From the NCBI RefSeq assembly GCF_028289705.1, contig NZ_JANQOI010000020.1, forward strand, positions 1 to 64,000: 64,000 nucleotides of DNA, given 5' to 3'. Under the pieces are notes generated by a model, which worked only from the letters and a program-made list of their open reading frames with translations, had not been told where the DNA came from and ran no database searches. This document shows, one piece after another, positions 9,161 to 17,658 of this stretch. The stretch's first letter is position 1, and each line of letters opens with the position of its first letter. Both the position numbers and the translations under genes were made by a program. The stretch is from Pelagibius sp. (GTDB lineage Bacteria; Pseudomonadota; Alphaproteobacteria; Kiloniellales; Kiloniellaceae).

Positions 9161-10441
9161 ATGTTGATGCTCGCCATCTTCATCGCGCTGGTGGCGATGA
9201 TCTGCCTCAACGTGCCCATCGCCGTGGCGCTTGCGGTCTCCGCCGTGCTCGGGCTTTTGGTCAGCGAGGGGCCGGACAGCCTGGTGACCGTGGCGCTGGA
9301 CATGTACGACGGCTCCACCAAGTTCTCCCTCATCGCGATCCCCATGTTCGTGCTGGCCGGGGCGATCATGAACGCCGGCGGCATCACCGACCGGCTGATC
9401 AACTTCGTCTCCGCCCTCATCGGCTTCGTGCGCGGCGGCCTCGCCATGGTGAACATCGGCGTTTCGCTGTTCTTTGCCGAGATCTCCGGCTCGGCGGTGG
9501 CCGACGTGGCGGCGCTCGGCTCGATCCTCATCCCGCAGATGAAAAAGCGCGGCTACAGCGCGCCCTTCTCGGCGGCGGTCACCTCTTCCTCCGCCTCTCT
9601 GGCGATCATCATCCCGCCCTCGATCCCCATGATCCTCTATGCCACCTCGGCCAACACCTCGGTGGAACAGCTCTTCGTGGCGGGGGTGGTTCCCGGGCTG
9701 ATGGGCGCCTTCGGGCTGATGTTCGTCGCCTACCTCTTCGCACGGCGCTACAACCTGCCGGTGGAGGAGGCTTTCAACCTGCGGCGCCTGCGCCACACCT
9801 TCCTGGAGGCGCTGCCGGCCTTCTCCCTGCCGGTGATCATCCTGGGCGGCATCTTCGGCGGTTTCGTGACGGCGACGGAGGCGGCGGGGCTGGCGGTGAT
9901 CGCCGCCCTGTTGGTCGGCTTCTGGTACCGCCAGATCGACCTGCGTCACCTCAAGCGCGCCATGCTGGACGGCGGCATGCAGACCGCCGTGGTGATGCTG
10001 CTGGTCGCCGCCTCGGTGCTGATGGGTGGCTTCCTCACCCGCGCGCAGATGCCCCAACAGCTCGCGGCCTGGATCCTGGAGCTCACCGACAACCGCTACA
10101 TCATCCTGCTGATCCTCAACGTCTTCTTTCTGATCATCGGGTTCTTTCTGCATTCCGCTGCGGCGATCATCCTGGTGGTGCCCATCGTCATCCCGCTGAT
10201 CGGGGCGGCGGGGATCGATCCGGTGCACTTCGGCCTGGTGGTGACCCTCAACCTCGCCATCGGCCAGCAGACGCCGCCGGTGGCCAGCGTCCTCATAACC
10301 TCCTGCGCGGTGGCGCGCGCGAATATCTGGGCCGTCTCCAAGGTGAACGTGTTTTTCGTGGCGGTGTTGCTGACGGTGCTCCTCATCTGCACCTATGTGC
10401 CGGCCATCCCCATGTTCCTGGTCGAATACTTCTATCGTTAG
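9161..10441 (+). CDS. TRAP transporter large permease (DctM family)
   Basis: 426 residues, highly hydrophobic throughout, with about twelve membrane segments. Family landmarks are the early IAIPMFVLAGAIM stretch, FFAEISGSAVADVAALGSI, the SSASLAIIIPPSIPMILY segment and a late IGQQTPPVASVL motif. It is the ion-coupled transport subunit of the same TRAP system, normally sodium-driven. Spacing of 3 bases to the small permease and 9 bases to the hydratase gene indicates one transcript. Confidence 0.94.
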   Translation: MLMLAIFIALVAMICLNVPIAVALAVSAVLGLLVSEGPDSLVTVALDMYDGSTKFSLIAIPMFVLAGAIMNAGGITDRLINFVSALIGFVRGGLAMVNIGVSLFFAEISGSAVADVAALGSILIPQMKKRGYSAPFSAAVTSSSASLAIIIPPSIPMILYATSANTSVEQLFVAGVVPGLMGAFGLMFVAYLFARRYNLPVEEAFNLRRLRHTFLEALPAFSLPVIILGGIFGGFVTATEAAGLAVIAALLVGFWYRQIDLRHLKRAMLDGGMQTAVVMLLVAASVLMGGFLTRAQMPQQLAAWILELTDNRYIILLILNVFFLIIGFFLHSAAAIILVVPIVIPLIGAAGIDPVHFGLVVTLNLAIGQQTPPVASVLITSCAVARANIWAVSKVNVFFVAVLLTVLLICTYVPAIPMFLVEYFYR

Positions 10442-10450
10442 GAAATCCGC

Positions 10451-11227
10451 ATGACGACGAACGAGGACCTGTTGTTCGAAAAGGACGGGCCGGTCGGACT
10501 GATCACCTTCAACCGGCCGGAGGCGCGCAATGCGCTCACCTTCGCCATGTACCAGCGCCTGGCGGAGATCTGCCGCGAGCCGGAGGGCCTGGGCGTCAAG
10601 GTCCTGGTCCTCACCGGCGCCGGCGAACGGGCCTTTGCCGCCGGCACCGACATCGCCCAGTTCCGCTCCTTCACCACCGACCAGCATGCCCTCGACTACG
10701 AGGCGCAGATGGACGAGGTGCTGGGCGCCGTGGAGACCTGTCCGCTGCCCACCATCGCCGCCATCGCCGGGGCCTGCACCGGCGGCGGGGCGGCCATCGC
10801 CGCGGCCTGCGACCTGCGCATCGCCACGGCGGACCTCAAGTTCGGCTTTCCCATCGCGCGCACCCTGGGCAACTGCCTTTCGGTGGCCAATCTCGCCCGC
10901 CTCACGGCTCTGCTGGGCGCCGGGCGCACCCGGGAGATCATTTTCACCAGCCGGCTTGTGTTCGCCGAGGAAGCGGCGGCCGTCGGTCTGGTGTCGGAGG
11001 TGCTGGACGATCACCAGGCCCTGATGAGGCGCGCCAGAGCGCTGGCCGAGCTGCTGGCGGAGCAGGCGCCGCTCACCCTGCGCGCCACCAAGGAGGGTCT
11101 GCGTCGCCTCGCCCAGAGTGAGGTCGAGGACGCGGACCTCATCCTCTCCTGCTACACCAGCGCCGACTTCCGCGAGGGGCTGGAGGCGTTCCTCGCCAAG
11201 CGCAAGCCGAACTGGCAGGGGCGCTAG
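10451..11227 (+). CDS. enoyl-CoA hydratase/isomerase family protein
   Basis: 258 residues, usual length for a crotonase. The CoA-binding and oxyanion segments are visible: AFAAGTDIAQF (residues about 60-70) and IAGACTGGGAAIAAACDLRIA (about 105-125). The start ATG follows AGGAAAT closely. With the downstream CoA-transferase this suggests that the imported acid is processed as a CoA thioester, by hydration, isomerisation or retro-Claisen chemistry; the crotonase fold alone does not say which. Confidence 0.9.
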   Translation: MTTNEDLLFEKDGPVGLITFNRPEARNALTFAMYQRLAEICREPEGLGVKVLVLTGAGERAFAAGTDIAQFRSFTTDQHALDYEAQMDEVLGAVETCPLPTIAAIAGACTGGGAAIAAACDLRIATADLKFGFPIARTLGNCLSVANLARLTALLGAGRTREIIFTSRLVFAEEAAAVGLVSEVLDDHQALMRRARALAELLAEQAPLTLRATKEGLRRLAQSEVEDADLILSCYTSADFREGLEAFLAKRKPNWQGR

Positions 11228-11229
11228 GG

Positions 11230-12444
11230 ATGGGCGGCCCGCTCGCCGGCTGCCGGGTCATCGAACTGGCGCACATCATGGCCGGTCCCTGCGCCGGGAT
11301 GATGCTGGCCGACATGGGCGCCGACGTCATCAAGGTGGAGAAGCCGGCGGGCGACGACACCCGCCGCGCAGTCCCGCCCTCCGTCGGCGGCGAGAGCGCG
11401 GCCTTCCTGATGATGAACCGCAACAAGCGCGGCCTGGTGCTGAACCTGAAGCACCCCGGCGGCAGGGACGCGCTCACCCGCCTTTTGCGGGACGCCGACG
11501 TGCTCATCGAGAACTATCGCAAGGGCACCATGGAGAAGCTCGGTCTCGGCTACGACACGCTCCGCGAGATCAATCCCGGGCTGATCTACTGCGCCCTCTC
11601 GGGCTTCGGCCGCACCGGACCCTATGCGGAGCGCGGCGGCTTCGACCTCATCGCCCAGGGCATGTCCGGCCTCATGTCGGTGACGGGGGAGGGGCCGGGG
11701 CGCCCGCCGGTGAAGGTCGGCCCGCCGGTCAGCGACATCACCGCCGGCATCCTGGCGGCCATGGGCATCGCCGCGGCCTATGCCCACAAGCTTAAGACCG
11801 GCGAAGGGCAGATGATCGACACCTCGCTGTTCGAGGCCGGCATCACCCAGACCTTCTGGCAGTCGGCCATTGCGCTGGCGACCGGGGAGACGCCGCAGCC
11901 CCTGGGCTCCGCCCACCCCTTGAACGCGCCCTATCAGGCCTTTCAGACCGCCGACGGCTGGATCAACATCGGCGCCGCGAACCAGGCAAACTGGGAGCGC
12001 CTGACCCGGCTGATCGAGGCGCCGGAGCTGATGGAGGACGTCCGCTTTCAGGACAATCCCGGCCGCATGATCAACCGCGAGGCCCTGGAAGAGATTCTCA
12101 ACGCCATCTTCCGCCAGCGAACCACGGCCGATTGGCTGGCGGCGCTGGAAGCCGGCGGCTTTCCCGCCGGTCCGGTGCTCAGCGTCAACGAGATGCAGCG
12201 AGATCCCCAGACCCTGGCACGCGGGATGATCGTCGAGACCGAACACGCCACGGCGGGACCGACCAAGGCGCTGGGGCCGCCGGTGAAGTTCTCGGCGACG
12301 CCGGCCGCCGTCACCCGCCCGGCGCCCCTGCTCGGCGAACACAGCCGCGAGATCCTGGCCGAGGCCGGCTATTCGGCGTCGGAGATTGCGCGCATGCTCG
12401 AAGAGGGCGCGACCGCCGTGGCCCGCGTTCCCGAGCCCCTTTAG
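11230..12444 (+). CDS. class III CoA-transferase (CaiB/BaiF family)
   Basis: 404 residues. It shows the family landmarks IELAHIMAGPCAGMMLADMGADVIKVE at the N-terminus, IENYRKGTM, and D169 in PPVSDITAG, the aspartate that forms the covalent acyl/CoA intermediate in CaiB-type enzymes. It would move CoA between an acyl-CoA and a free acid. It starts 2 bases after the hydratase stop and is the last gene of the TRAP operon. Its 3' end overlaps that of the convergent PhyH gene by four bases. Confidence 0.92.
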   Translation: MGGPLAGCRVIELAHIMAGPCAGMMLADMGADVIKVEKPAGDDTRRAVPPSVGGESAAFLMMNRNKRGLVLNLKHPGGRDALTRLLRDADVLIENYRKGTMEKLGLGYDTLREINPGLIYCALSGFGRTGPYAERGGFDLIAQGMSGLMSVTGEGPGRPPVKVGPPVSDITAGILAAMGIAAAYAHKLKTGEGQMIDTSLFEAGITQTFWQSAIALATGETPQPLGSAHPLNAPYQAFQTADGWINIGAANQANWERLTRLIEAPELMEDVRFQDNPGRMINREALEEILNAIFRQRTTADWLAALEAGGFPAGPVLSVNEMQRDPQTLARGMIVETEHATAGPTKALGPPVKFSATPAAVTRPAPLLGEHSREILAEAGYSASEIARMLEEGATAVARVPEPL

Positions 12445-13349
12445 GTCTCCGCCGCCACACCGAAGGTGCGGGCCTTGAGGGCCTTCTGGATCTCGTAGAT
12501 CGATCCCGTGGTATCCGGCTCCGGCTGCGGGATGCGCACCGGTGCGGCCCTGACGCGCGGCTCCAGGGTGGCCTCCCCGCAGAGCATCCGGGAATTGAAC
12601 TCCTCCAAACCGCCGTAGAAGGAGGAGGTGCCGACGATGGGAAAGGCATCGGCCGCCGCGATCTCGTAGAGCAGGAGGCGCCGGTCGCGCTCCGAGCGGT
12701 TGACGGCGGAGCCGTGCATGGTGCGTACGTGATGCAGGGAAATGGAGCCCGCCGGCCCGGTGAGCATCACCGTGTCCTCCGGGTCGAGGTTGGCGGCCGC
12801 CAAGTCCACCGCCCCGGCGAAGACGCCCCCGGCATGGTGGTCGAAGACCGGCCCCAGGTGGGTGCCCGGCATGACCATCAAGGGTCCGTTCTCGGGCGCC
12901 ATGTCGTCCAGCATCACGCCGACCGCCAGCACGTCGTCGTTGGTGTGGGGATAGAAGGCCCAGTCCTGGTGCCACTCCACCGCCGCGCCGTATCCGGCGG
13001 CTTTCATGTTCAGTTTGGAGCCGTGGAGGCGCAGGTCGGCGCCCAGCAGGTCGCGCACCGGCGCCAGGATCGCCTCGGAGCGGGCCAGTGCCTCGAAGAC
13101 GCCGGAGTTCTGGAAGGGCGACTTGATGCGCCGCACTCTTGGCCGGTCCGGGCGATGGCTGTCCTCCAGATCGATGCGGTCGTCGGAGGCGGTGAGGGAC
13201 CGGGCCTCTTCGATGAAGCGCCCGATCTCGGCGCGCAGCCCCTCCAGCGCCGCCTCCGGAATGCGACGCTCCAGCACCAGATAGCCCCGCTCCCGATACT
13301 GCCGGACCTGATCTTCGCTCAGCACTTCCAAGGGTCTGTCCTGGCTCAC
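12441..13349 (-). CDS. phytanoyl-CoA dioxygenase (PhyH) family protein
   Basis: 302 residues from a GTG at 13349, chosen because GGGAGG lies 5-6 bases upstream; the ATG further upstream would run into the two-hairpin repeat. It is an Fe(II)/2-oxoglutarate oxygenase: H127 and D129 (WHQDW) and distal H212 (TMHGSAVN) form the iron facial triad, with a downstream Arg-rich stretch for 2-oxoglutarate. It hydroxylates a small or CoA-linked substrate that cannot be named. It converges on, and slightly overlaps, the CoA-transferase gene, so it may belong to the same pathway without sharing its transcript. Confidence 0.88.
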   Translation of the reverse strand: MSQDRPLEVLSEDQVRQYRERGYLVLERRIPEAALEGLRAEIGRFIEEARSLTASDDRIDLEDSHRPDRPRVRRIKSPFQNSGVFEALARSEAILAPVRDLLGADLRLHGSKLNMKAAGYGAAVEWHQDWAFYPHTNDDVLAVGVMLDDMAPENGPLMVMPGTHLGPVFDHHAGGVFAGAVDLAAANLDPEDTVMLTGPAGSISLHHVRTMHGSAVNRSERDRRLLLYEIAAADAFPIVGTSSFYGGLEEFNSRMLCGEATLEPRVRAAPVRIPQPEPDTTGSIYEIQKALKARTFGVAAET

Positions 13350-13404
13350 GGCGGCCTCCCGCGGCAGCGGCCCGCTGCCCGTTGATGTCGATCTGCCTGA
13401 AACT

Positions 13405-13546
13405 CTAGAGCGGATCATGTTTAGACGGAAACACTTTGGTGTTTACGCCTAAACATGTGAATCCGCTCTACACTCAAGAATTAGAGCAGATTCACCAGGT
13501 TCGATGGATCGCCCTGGCGATTCCATCGAACCTGGATCTGCTCTAG
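13405..13546. repeat. composite two-hairpin element, copy 1 (CTAG-flanked)
   Basis: Hairpin A (13407-13469; AGAGCGGATCATGTTTAGAC... folding back to ...ATCCGCTCT) and hairpin B (13483-13544; AGAGCAGATTCACC... folding back to ...ATCTGCTCT) are separated by about 13 bases. Both begin AGAGC and end GCTCT, and the whole unit is bounded by CTAG. The same pair occurs in reverse orientation at 23658-23799. The two long, imperfect palindromes suggest a small non-autonomous mobile or REP-type unit. Confidence 0.88.
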
Positions 13547-13564
13547 CGCGGATTGGGCCAGGCG

Positions 13565-14320
13565 TCACGCCGCTGCCGGCAGCGTTCTGAAGTCGCGGTA
13601 GATCGCCGTGGCCCAACGCACGGAGGGCCGCTGGCCGTAGGCCGCGTTCAGCCGCTGCGTGACGCTGGTATCCGGGATGACGGGATAAACCGGATGCTGC
13701 GCCGGGTGCGCCACGGGGGAAAGCAGGCTGGCCAGCGCGATGTCCGCGCGGGTGAAACGGTCGCCGACGAGGAAGCGGCGACCGTCGGCGAGCAGCGCGT
13801 CGAAATGGTCAAGGCCACGCTCGAACTCAGTCTTGGCCTCAGGGAAGTCGTTGGCGCTGGCCTTCAGCCCTTTCATGATTGCCTGCCGGGTTACCGGCCA
13901 CATCACGCGGGCCAGAGGCCGCTGCCACCAGACAATGCCGGTGAAGAGTTGCCGGGCGCTTCTCCCCCCTTCCTTCGGAAGGCTCATGGCATAGGCGAGG
14001 CGCCGCACCGTCACGCCGATGCCTTCGTCGGCCTTCGCTTCCAGCGCCGCGATGGCCTCGGCTTCGCTTGCGGAGGCAGGGGACTGCCATCCGGGGTGGC
14101 AGGAGGTCTCGAGCCAGTCGATGATCTTGCCGCTGCCCTGGATGGTGGTGCCGGCGGTCCGCAGGATCGGCACCGTCGTCTCCGGGGCCATGCCGCGGAC
14201 GGCGAGCAAATGCGGCCCGGGAGCCCAACGGATTTCCTCATAGTCGAGGCCGCAGAGATCGAGCGCCCAACGCGCCTTTTCGCAGAAGTGGGAGGGGCTG
14301 AAGGTGTAAAGCGTCGCCAT
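13565..14320 (-). CDS. glutathione S-transferase family protein
   Basis: 251 residues from ATG 14320 (ATLYTFSPSHFCEKARW...), which aligns with the usual beginning of a thioredoxin-fold GST; an upstream ATG would add a non-family leader. The N-terminal domain has the SPSHFCEKARWAL active-site helix and the ETTVPIL cis-proline segment with a following glutathione-binding TIQGSGKIIDWLE. The C-terminal helical domain includes LVGDRFTRADIALASLL. Cytosolic; it conjugates or reduces an electrophile with glutathione. It stands alone, divergent from the adenylate cyclase. Confidence 0.88.
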   Translation of the reverse strand: MATLYTFSPSHFCEKARWALDLCGLDYEEIRWAPGPHLLAVRGMAPETTVPILRTAGTTIQGSGKIIDWLETSCHPGWQSPASASEAEAIAALEAKADEGIGVTVRRLAYAMSLPKEGGRSARQLFTGIVWWQRPLARVMWPVTRQAIMKGLKASANDFPEAKTEFERGLDHFDALLADGRRFLVGDRFTRADIALASLLSPVAHPAQHPVYPVIPDTSVTQRLNAAYGQRPSVRWATAIYRDFRTLPAAA

Positions 14321-14579
14321 GGGTCCAATCGGGTTTCTTATCGGTTGTTGATACGAAACCTGTGAACGATGGATCACAGCAAATGGATGTCACTGCTTGA
14401 GACCGGCAGGCGGCGGCGGATCGGCAAAGGACCGCAATCCTGTTTGGACCGTCCTGCCTTGCCGGGCAGAGAGGCCCGGCGGTGCGAAGTTGTGCCAAAA
14501 ATCACGTTGGTTTTTGAGAAATCGGGCGAGTATGAAGTTCTGTCCCTTTCTCTTGTCTCGATCGAAGCAGAGAACCGAG

Positions 14580-16322
14580 ATGCAAAGGAGACCCGCTGCC
14601 ATTCTCGCCGCCGATGTCGTCGGCTACAGCCGGCTCATGGGAGAGGACGACCTCGGCACGCACAACCGGGTAAAATCCCTGAGGCTCGATGTCTTCGAGC
14701 CGCTCATCCGCGCTCATAGCGGCCGTGTCATTCGCCTGATCGGCGACGGAATTCTTGTCGAGTTCGGCGAAGTTCTTGGCGCGGTGCAGTGCGCACTCAC
14801 CGTCCAACGCTCGATCGCGGAGGGATGCCTGGGACTCTCGCCCAAGCAGCAGCTGAAACTCAGGATCGGCGTGCATTCCGGCGAAGTGATCGTCGACGAA
14901 GACGACATCTTCGGTGACGACGTAAACATTGCGGCCCGGCTGGAGCAGCTGGCTGAGCCGGGCGGCGTCTGCCTCTCCGCGCGTGCTTACCAGGACGTGA
15001 CCGGGAAGATCGAAGACATCTTCGAGGATGGCGGCACACCGCTTCTCAAGAACATTGCCAAGCCCGTCAGTGTCTGGCACTGGCCGCCGAGAGGCCGCAA
15101 CGGCGTGTGGTCTTCGCTGCCCTTGCCGGAGAAGCCGTCAATTGCCGTCATGCCGTTCGTGACATTGAGCGAGGACCCTGCGGATGAGCTGCTGTCCGAT
15201 GGGATTGTCGCCGACTTGACGACGGCGCTGGCACGAATGAACTGGCTGTTTGTCGCGGCGCGCTGTTCCTCCTTCGTGTTCAAGGGTCAGAATATCGACC
15301 TGAGAGAAGTCGCCGGCCGCTTGGGTGTCCGCTATCTGCTCGAGGGGTCGTTCCGGCGTTCCCTCAGGCAGGTGCGCTTGACCGGCCAGTTGATCGACGG
15401 CTTGTCCGGCGCGCATGTCTGGGCGGGTCAGTTCGACGGCGATGCCGACGATGCGTTGGATCTGCAGGACCAACTGACGGAGTCGGTTGTCGCTGCGATT
15501 GAACCCAGCGTGATGCAAGCGGAGATCGCCAAGGCCCGAAGCATGCGCCCGCATGACATGGCCGCCTATCACTACTATCTCCAGGCCCTTGGTCTGCTGA
15601 CGGTACCGGCCGACGATCCGGATCGCGACTGGTTGGACGACTCGCGCGCGCTTCTGGCCAAGGCGCGCGATCTCGATCCGAGTTTCGCACCGGCCCTCGC
15701 CCTGGCCGCCTACTTCGAAGCCATAGCCTCGTACTTTGGCAGAACCGCGAACAAGCGATTTGCCTTGGAACTTGCGGAACGGGCTGTTCGCGCCGACCCC
15801 GATGATGCCTTTGTGATCGGCCTCTACGGATTCGTCATGACGGCGAGCCGGGAGCCCGGTGCCATCGACCGAGCCTTGATCCACGTCGATCGGGCGCTCG
15901 CCCTCAATCAGAACTCGCCCTTGATCTGGCAGTTCAGCGGCGAGATCCGCATGTACAAGGGCGACCACGAAACGGCTGTTCGGCACCTGCGCAAGTCGAT
16001 GCGGCTCAACCCGCTCGACACGCGAACCATCTGGAACCCGACATTTCTCGCCTACGCCTATTTTTTCCTGGGCAACGCGGAGGAGGCGGTGAAATGGGCG
16101 GAACTGGCGGCGCTCACCTGCCGCAATCCGATCACCTATCGCGGCCTTGCGATCGCCCATGTCCTGGCGGGCAATCTGGAGGCGGCGAACGCCGCGATCC
16201 AGGCGCTTTTGAAGCTTCAGCCGAACTCCTGTCTTGCGCGGTCAAAGAACGCAGCCTATCGGCGTCCCGAAGATCTCGCGCTCTACGTTGACTGCCTCCG
16301 CAAGGCCGGCCTGCCGGAGTGA
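14580..16322 (+). CDS. class III adenylate/guanylate cyclase with TolB-like and TPR domains
   Basis: 580 residues from ATG 14580, matching the usual family start (M-x-R-R-x-A-A-I-L-A-A-D). Residues 1-165 form the cyclase domain: metal-binding D12 and D56 (IGDGILVEF) and the transition-state pair N116/R120 (DDVNIAARLE). A TolB-like segment follows from about 185 (PSIAVMPFVTLSEDPADELL) to 320, then helical TPR-type repeats to the end. It is soluble and would make cAMP (or cGMP) under control of the C-terminal sensor. Alphaproteobacteria often carry many such paralogues. The 259-base region upstream has a GCCGGGC/GCCCGGC stem at 14461-14480. Confidence 0.9.
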   Translation: MQRRPAAILAADVVGYSRLMGEDDLGTHNRVKSLRLDVFEPLIRAHSGRVIRLIGDGILVEFGEVLGAVQCALTVQRSIAEGCLGLSPKQQLKLRIGVHSGEVIVDEDDIFGDDVNIAARLEQLAEPGGVCLSARAYQDVTGKIEDIFEDGGTPLLKNIAKPVSVWHWPPRGRNGVWSSLPLPEKPSIAVMPFVTLSEDPADELLSDGIVADLTTALARMNWLFVAARCSSFVFKGQNIDLREVAGRLGVRYLLEGSFRRSLRQVRLTGQLIDGLSGAHVWAGQFDGDADDALDLQDQLTESVVAAIEPSVMQAEIAKARSMRPHDMAAYHYYLQALGLLTVPADDPDRDWLDDSRALLAKARDLDPSFAPALALAAYFEAIASYFGRTANKRFALELAERAVRADPDDAFVIGLYGFVMTASREPGAIDRALIHVDRALALNQNSPLIWQFSGEIRMYKGDHETAVRHLRKSMRLNPLDTRTIWNPTFLAYAYFFLGNAEEAVKWAELAALTCRNPITYRGLAIAHVLAGNLEAANAAIQALLKLQPNSCLARSKNAAYRRPEDLALYVDCLRKAGLPE

Positions 16323-16388
16323 CCTTGTGACAATCGCGCACCCGCGCTCGCAGGCTGCTGGGACAGGCCGCGATCCCGCAATATCTTT

Positions 16389-17354
16389 TCAGGCCTCCGC
16401 GCCATAGCCGAAGGCTTCGAAGCGCGGACGCCAGCGCTCTATGGCCGAGCGCTCCTCGTCGGTGAGGGGCGCCTTGGCGGATCGCTTACGCATGCCGCCG
16501 CCGAGCTTTCGATCCAACACACGCGCGTCCATGCGGAGCTGCAGCCGCTCCTCCATCTCGGCCAGAGCCGCCCCGTCACCCACCAGCTCCTCGAAGCGCA
16601 AGAGGATCACGGTCTCGGGGCTCTCTGCTGCGGCGGCGATCAGGGAACCCATCAGATGGTGGGTCATCGCGAAGAAGCGCTCGGCGCTGTTGATGCGCCA
16701 GGTGGGCGTGAGCACCCAACCGCTGTCTTGCGGATGGGCGGCATAGTTCCCCACGTTGCGACGATAGGACTGAAAGGCCGCCATAGGGTCGCGCAGGCAA
16801 AACACGAAGCGGGCGTTCGGAAAGAGCCAGCGCAGGTAATAGGCGAAGTTGCCGTCCAGGCGCACGAACTTTGCGCCCCATCGGGAACGGCCGGCCTCCT
16901 GGGCGGCCTCGTGGGCGGGCGTCGCCAGGAAGGCGGCGATCATGGCGCGATGCGCCTGTCGGAAGCGCTGAACGCCGGGATGGAGGTTGGCCACCCATTG
17001 GTCCTCCAGCGGGCCGGATTCCGACAAACGCTCGAAATCCGCCTTCTCGTGCAGGCGCCCCGGCAGCCAGGTGAGCGAAGACGCCAGAGCATGCAGCCAG
17101 CCCGTTTCCATGAAGGGTTCCCCCCAGACCAGGACCCCGCCGCTCATGATCAGGCGCTGCACCAGGGTGGAGCCGCTGCGAAAGCCTGAAGCCAGGATGA
17201 AGACCGGCGCTTCGTCGTTCTCCGGCGTTTCGTCACGCTCGGGACCCGTGTAATCGGAAATGGCGTCGATCACCGCGCGCAGGCGGGCGCTGTGCGCCAG
17301 GATCGGCGGGAGAGACTCAGGCGTCATCGAATCGCTTTTGCGGCTGGCTGTCAT
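16389..17354 (-). CDS. sulfotransferase family protein
   Basis: 321 residues, usual length. The 5' PAPS-binding loop is visible at about residues 56-69 (SGFRSGSTLVQRLI, the P-loop-like R-S-G-S-T motif), and the 3' phosphate site is suggested by FVFCLRDPMAAFQSYRR near the middle. It would transfer sulfate from PAPS to a cell-surface or small-molecule acceptor. No membrane segment or export signal is evident. It is alone on this strand, convergent with the cyclase. An alternative start is the methionine ten residues in. Confidence 0.82.
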   Translation of the reverse strand: MTASRKSDSMTPESLPPILAHSARLRAVIDAISDYTGPERDETPENDEAPVFILASGFRSGSTLVQRLIMSGGVLVWGEPFMETGWLHALASSLTWLPGRLHEKADFERLSESGPLEDQWVANLHPGVQRFRQAHRAMIAAFLATPAHEAAQEAGRSRWGAKFVRLDGNFAYYLRWLFPNARFVFCLRDPMAAFQSYRRNVGNYAAHPQDSGWVLTPTWRINSAERFFAMTHHLMGSLIAAAAESPETVILLRFEELVGDGAALAEMEERLQLRMDARVLDRKLGGGMRKRSAKAPLTDEERSAIERWRPRFEAFGYGAEA

Positions 17355-17658
17355 GTCGGCAAAGCTGGTCGCCTCTCACGCCTGGGTCAAGTCGCGCGTG
17401 CCGGGACGCGCCGCCGGCAGGGGTGCGGTGTCCTGCCATCACCAGTACGGTTCCAGGGGCGGCTGCCTCTTCGAGTTCTATCGCCGCGTGGGCCCCGGGT
17501 TCATGTCTCGTCCAGGTCGGCTTGGCCGCCCCTCCGGACTACCACCGAGTAGTCCTTGTAGACTCCAATGACCGTTCGACAAGCGAAGAGGCATTGCTAG
17601 TTTGGCCGGTGACGCGGGTGACATGCACCACCAAAGGAAAGACTTTGGGAGAGAGATC
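17355..17658. other. 304-base divergent intergenic region
   Basis: This lies between the sulfotransferase (minus) and the membrane protein gene (plus), so it should hold both promoters. The only clear structure is a 7-bp inverted repeat GGACTAC/GTAGTCC at 17536-17555 with a six-base loop, about 100 bases before the membrane protein start; it could be an operator. No coding content is supported. Confidence 0.5.

Noticed and set aside
8585-11014. Long minus-strand open frame (809 codons) across the TRAP permease and hydratase genes
   Set aside because: It is a complementary-strand frame rich in Gln, His, Arg and Asp, the usual shadow of GC-rich coding DNA; the plus-strand genes have clear families and ribosome sites.
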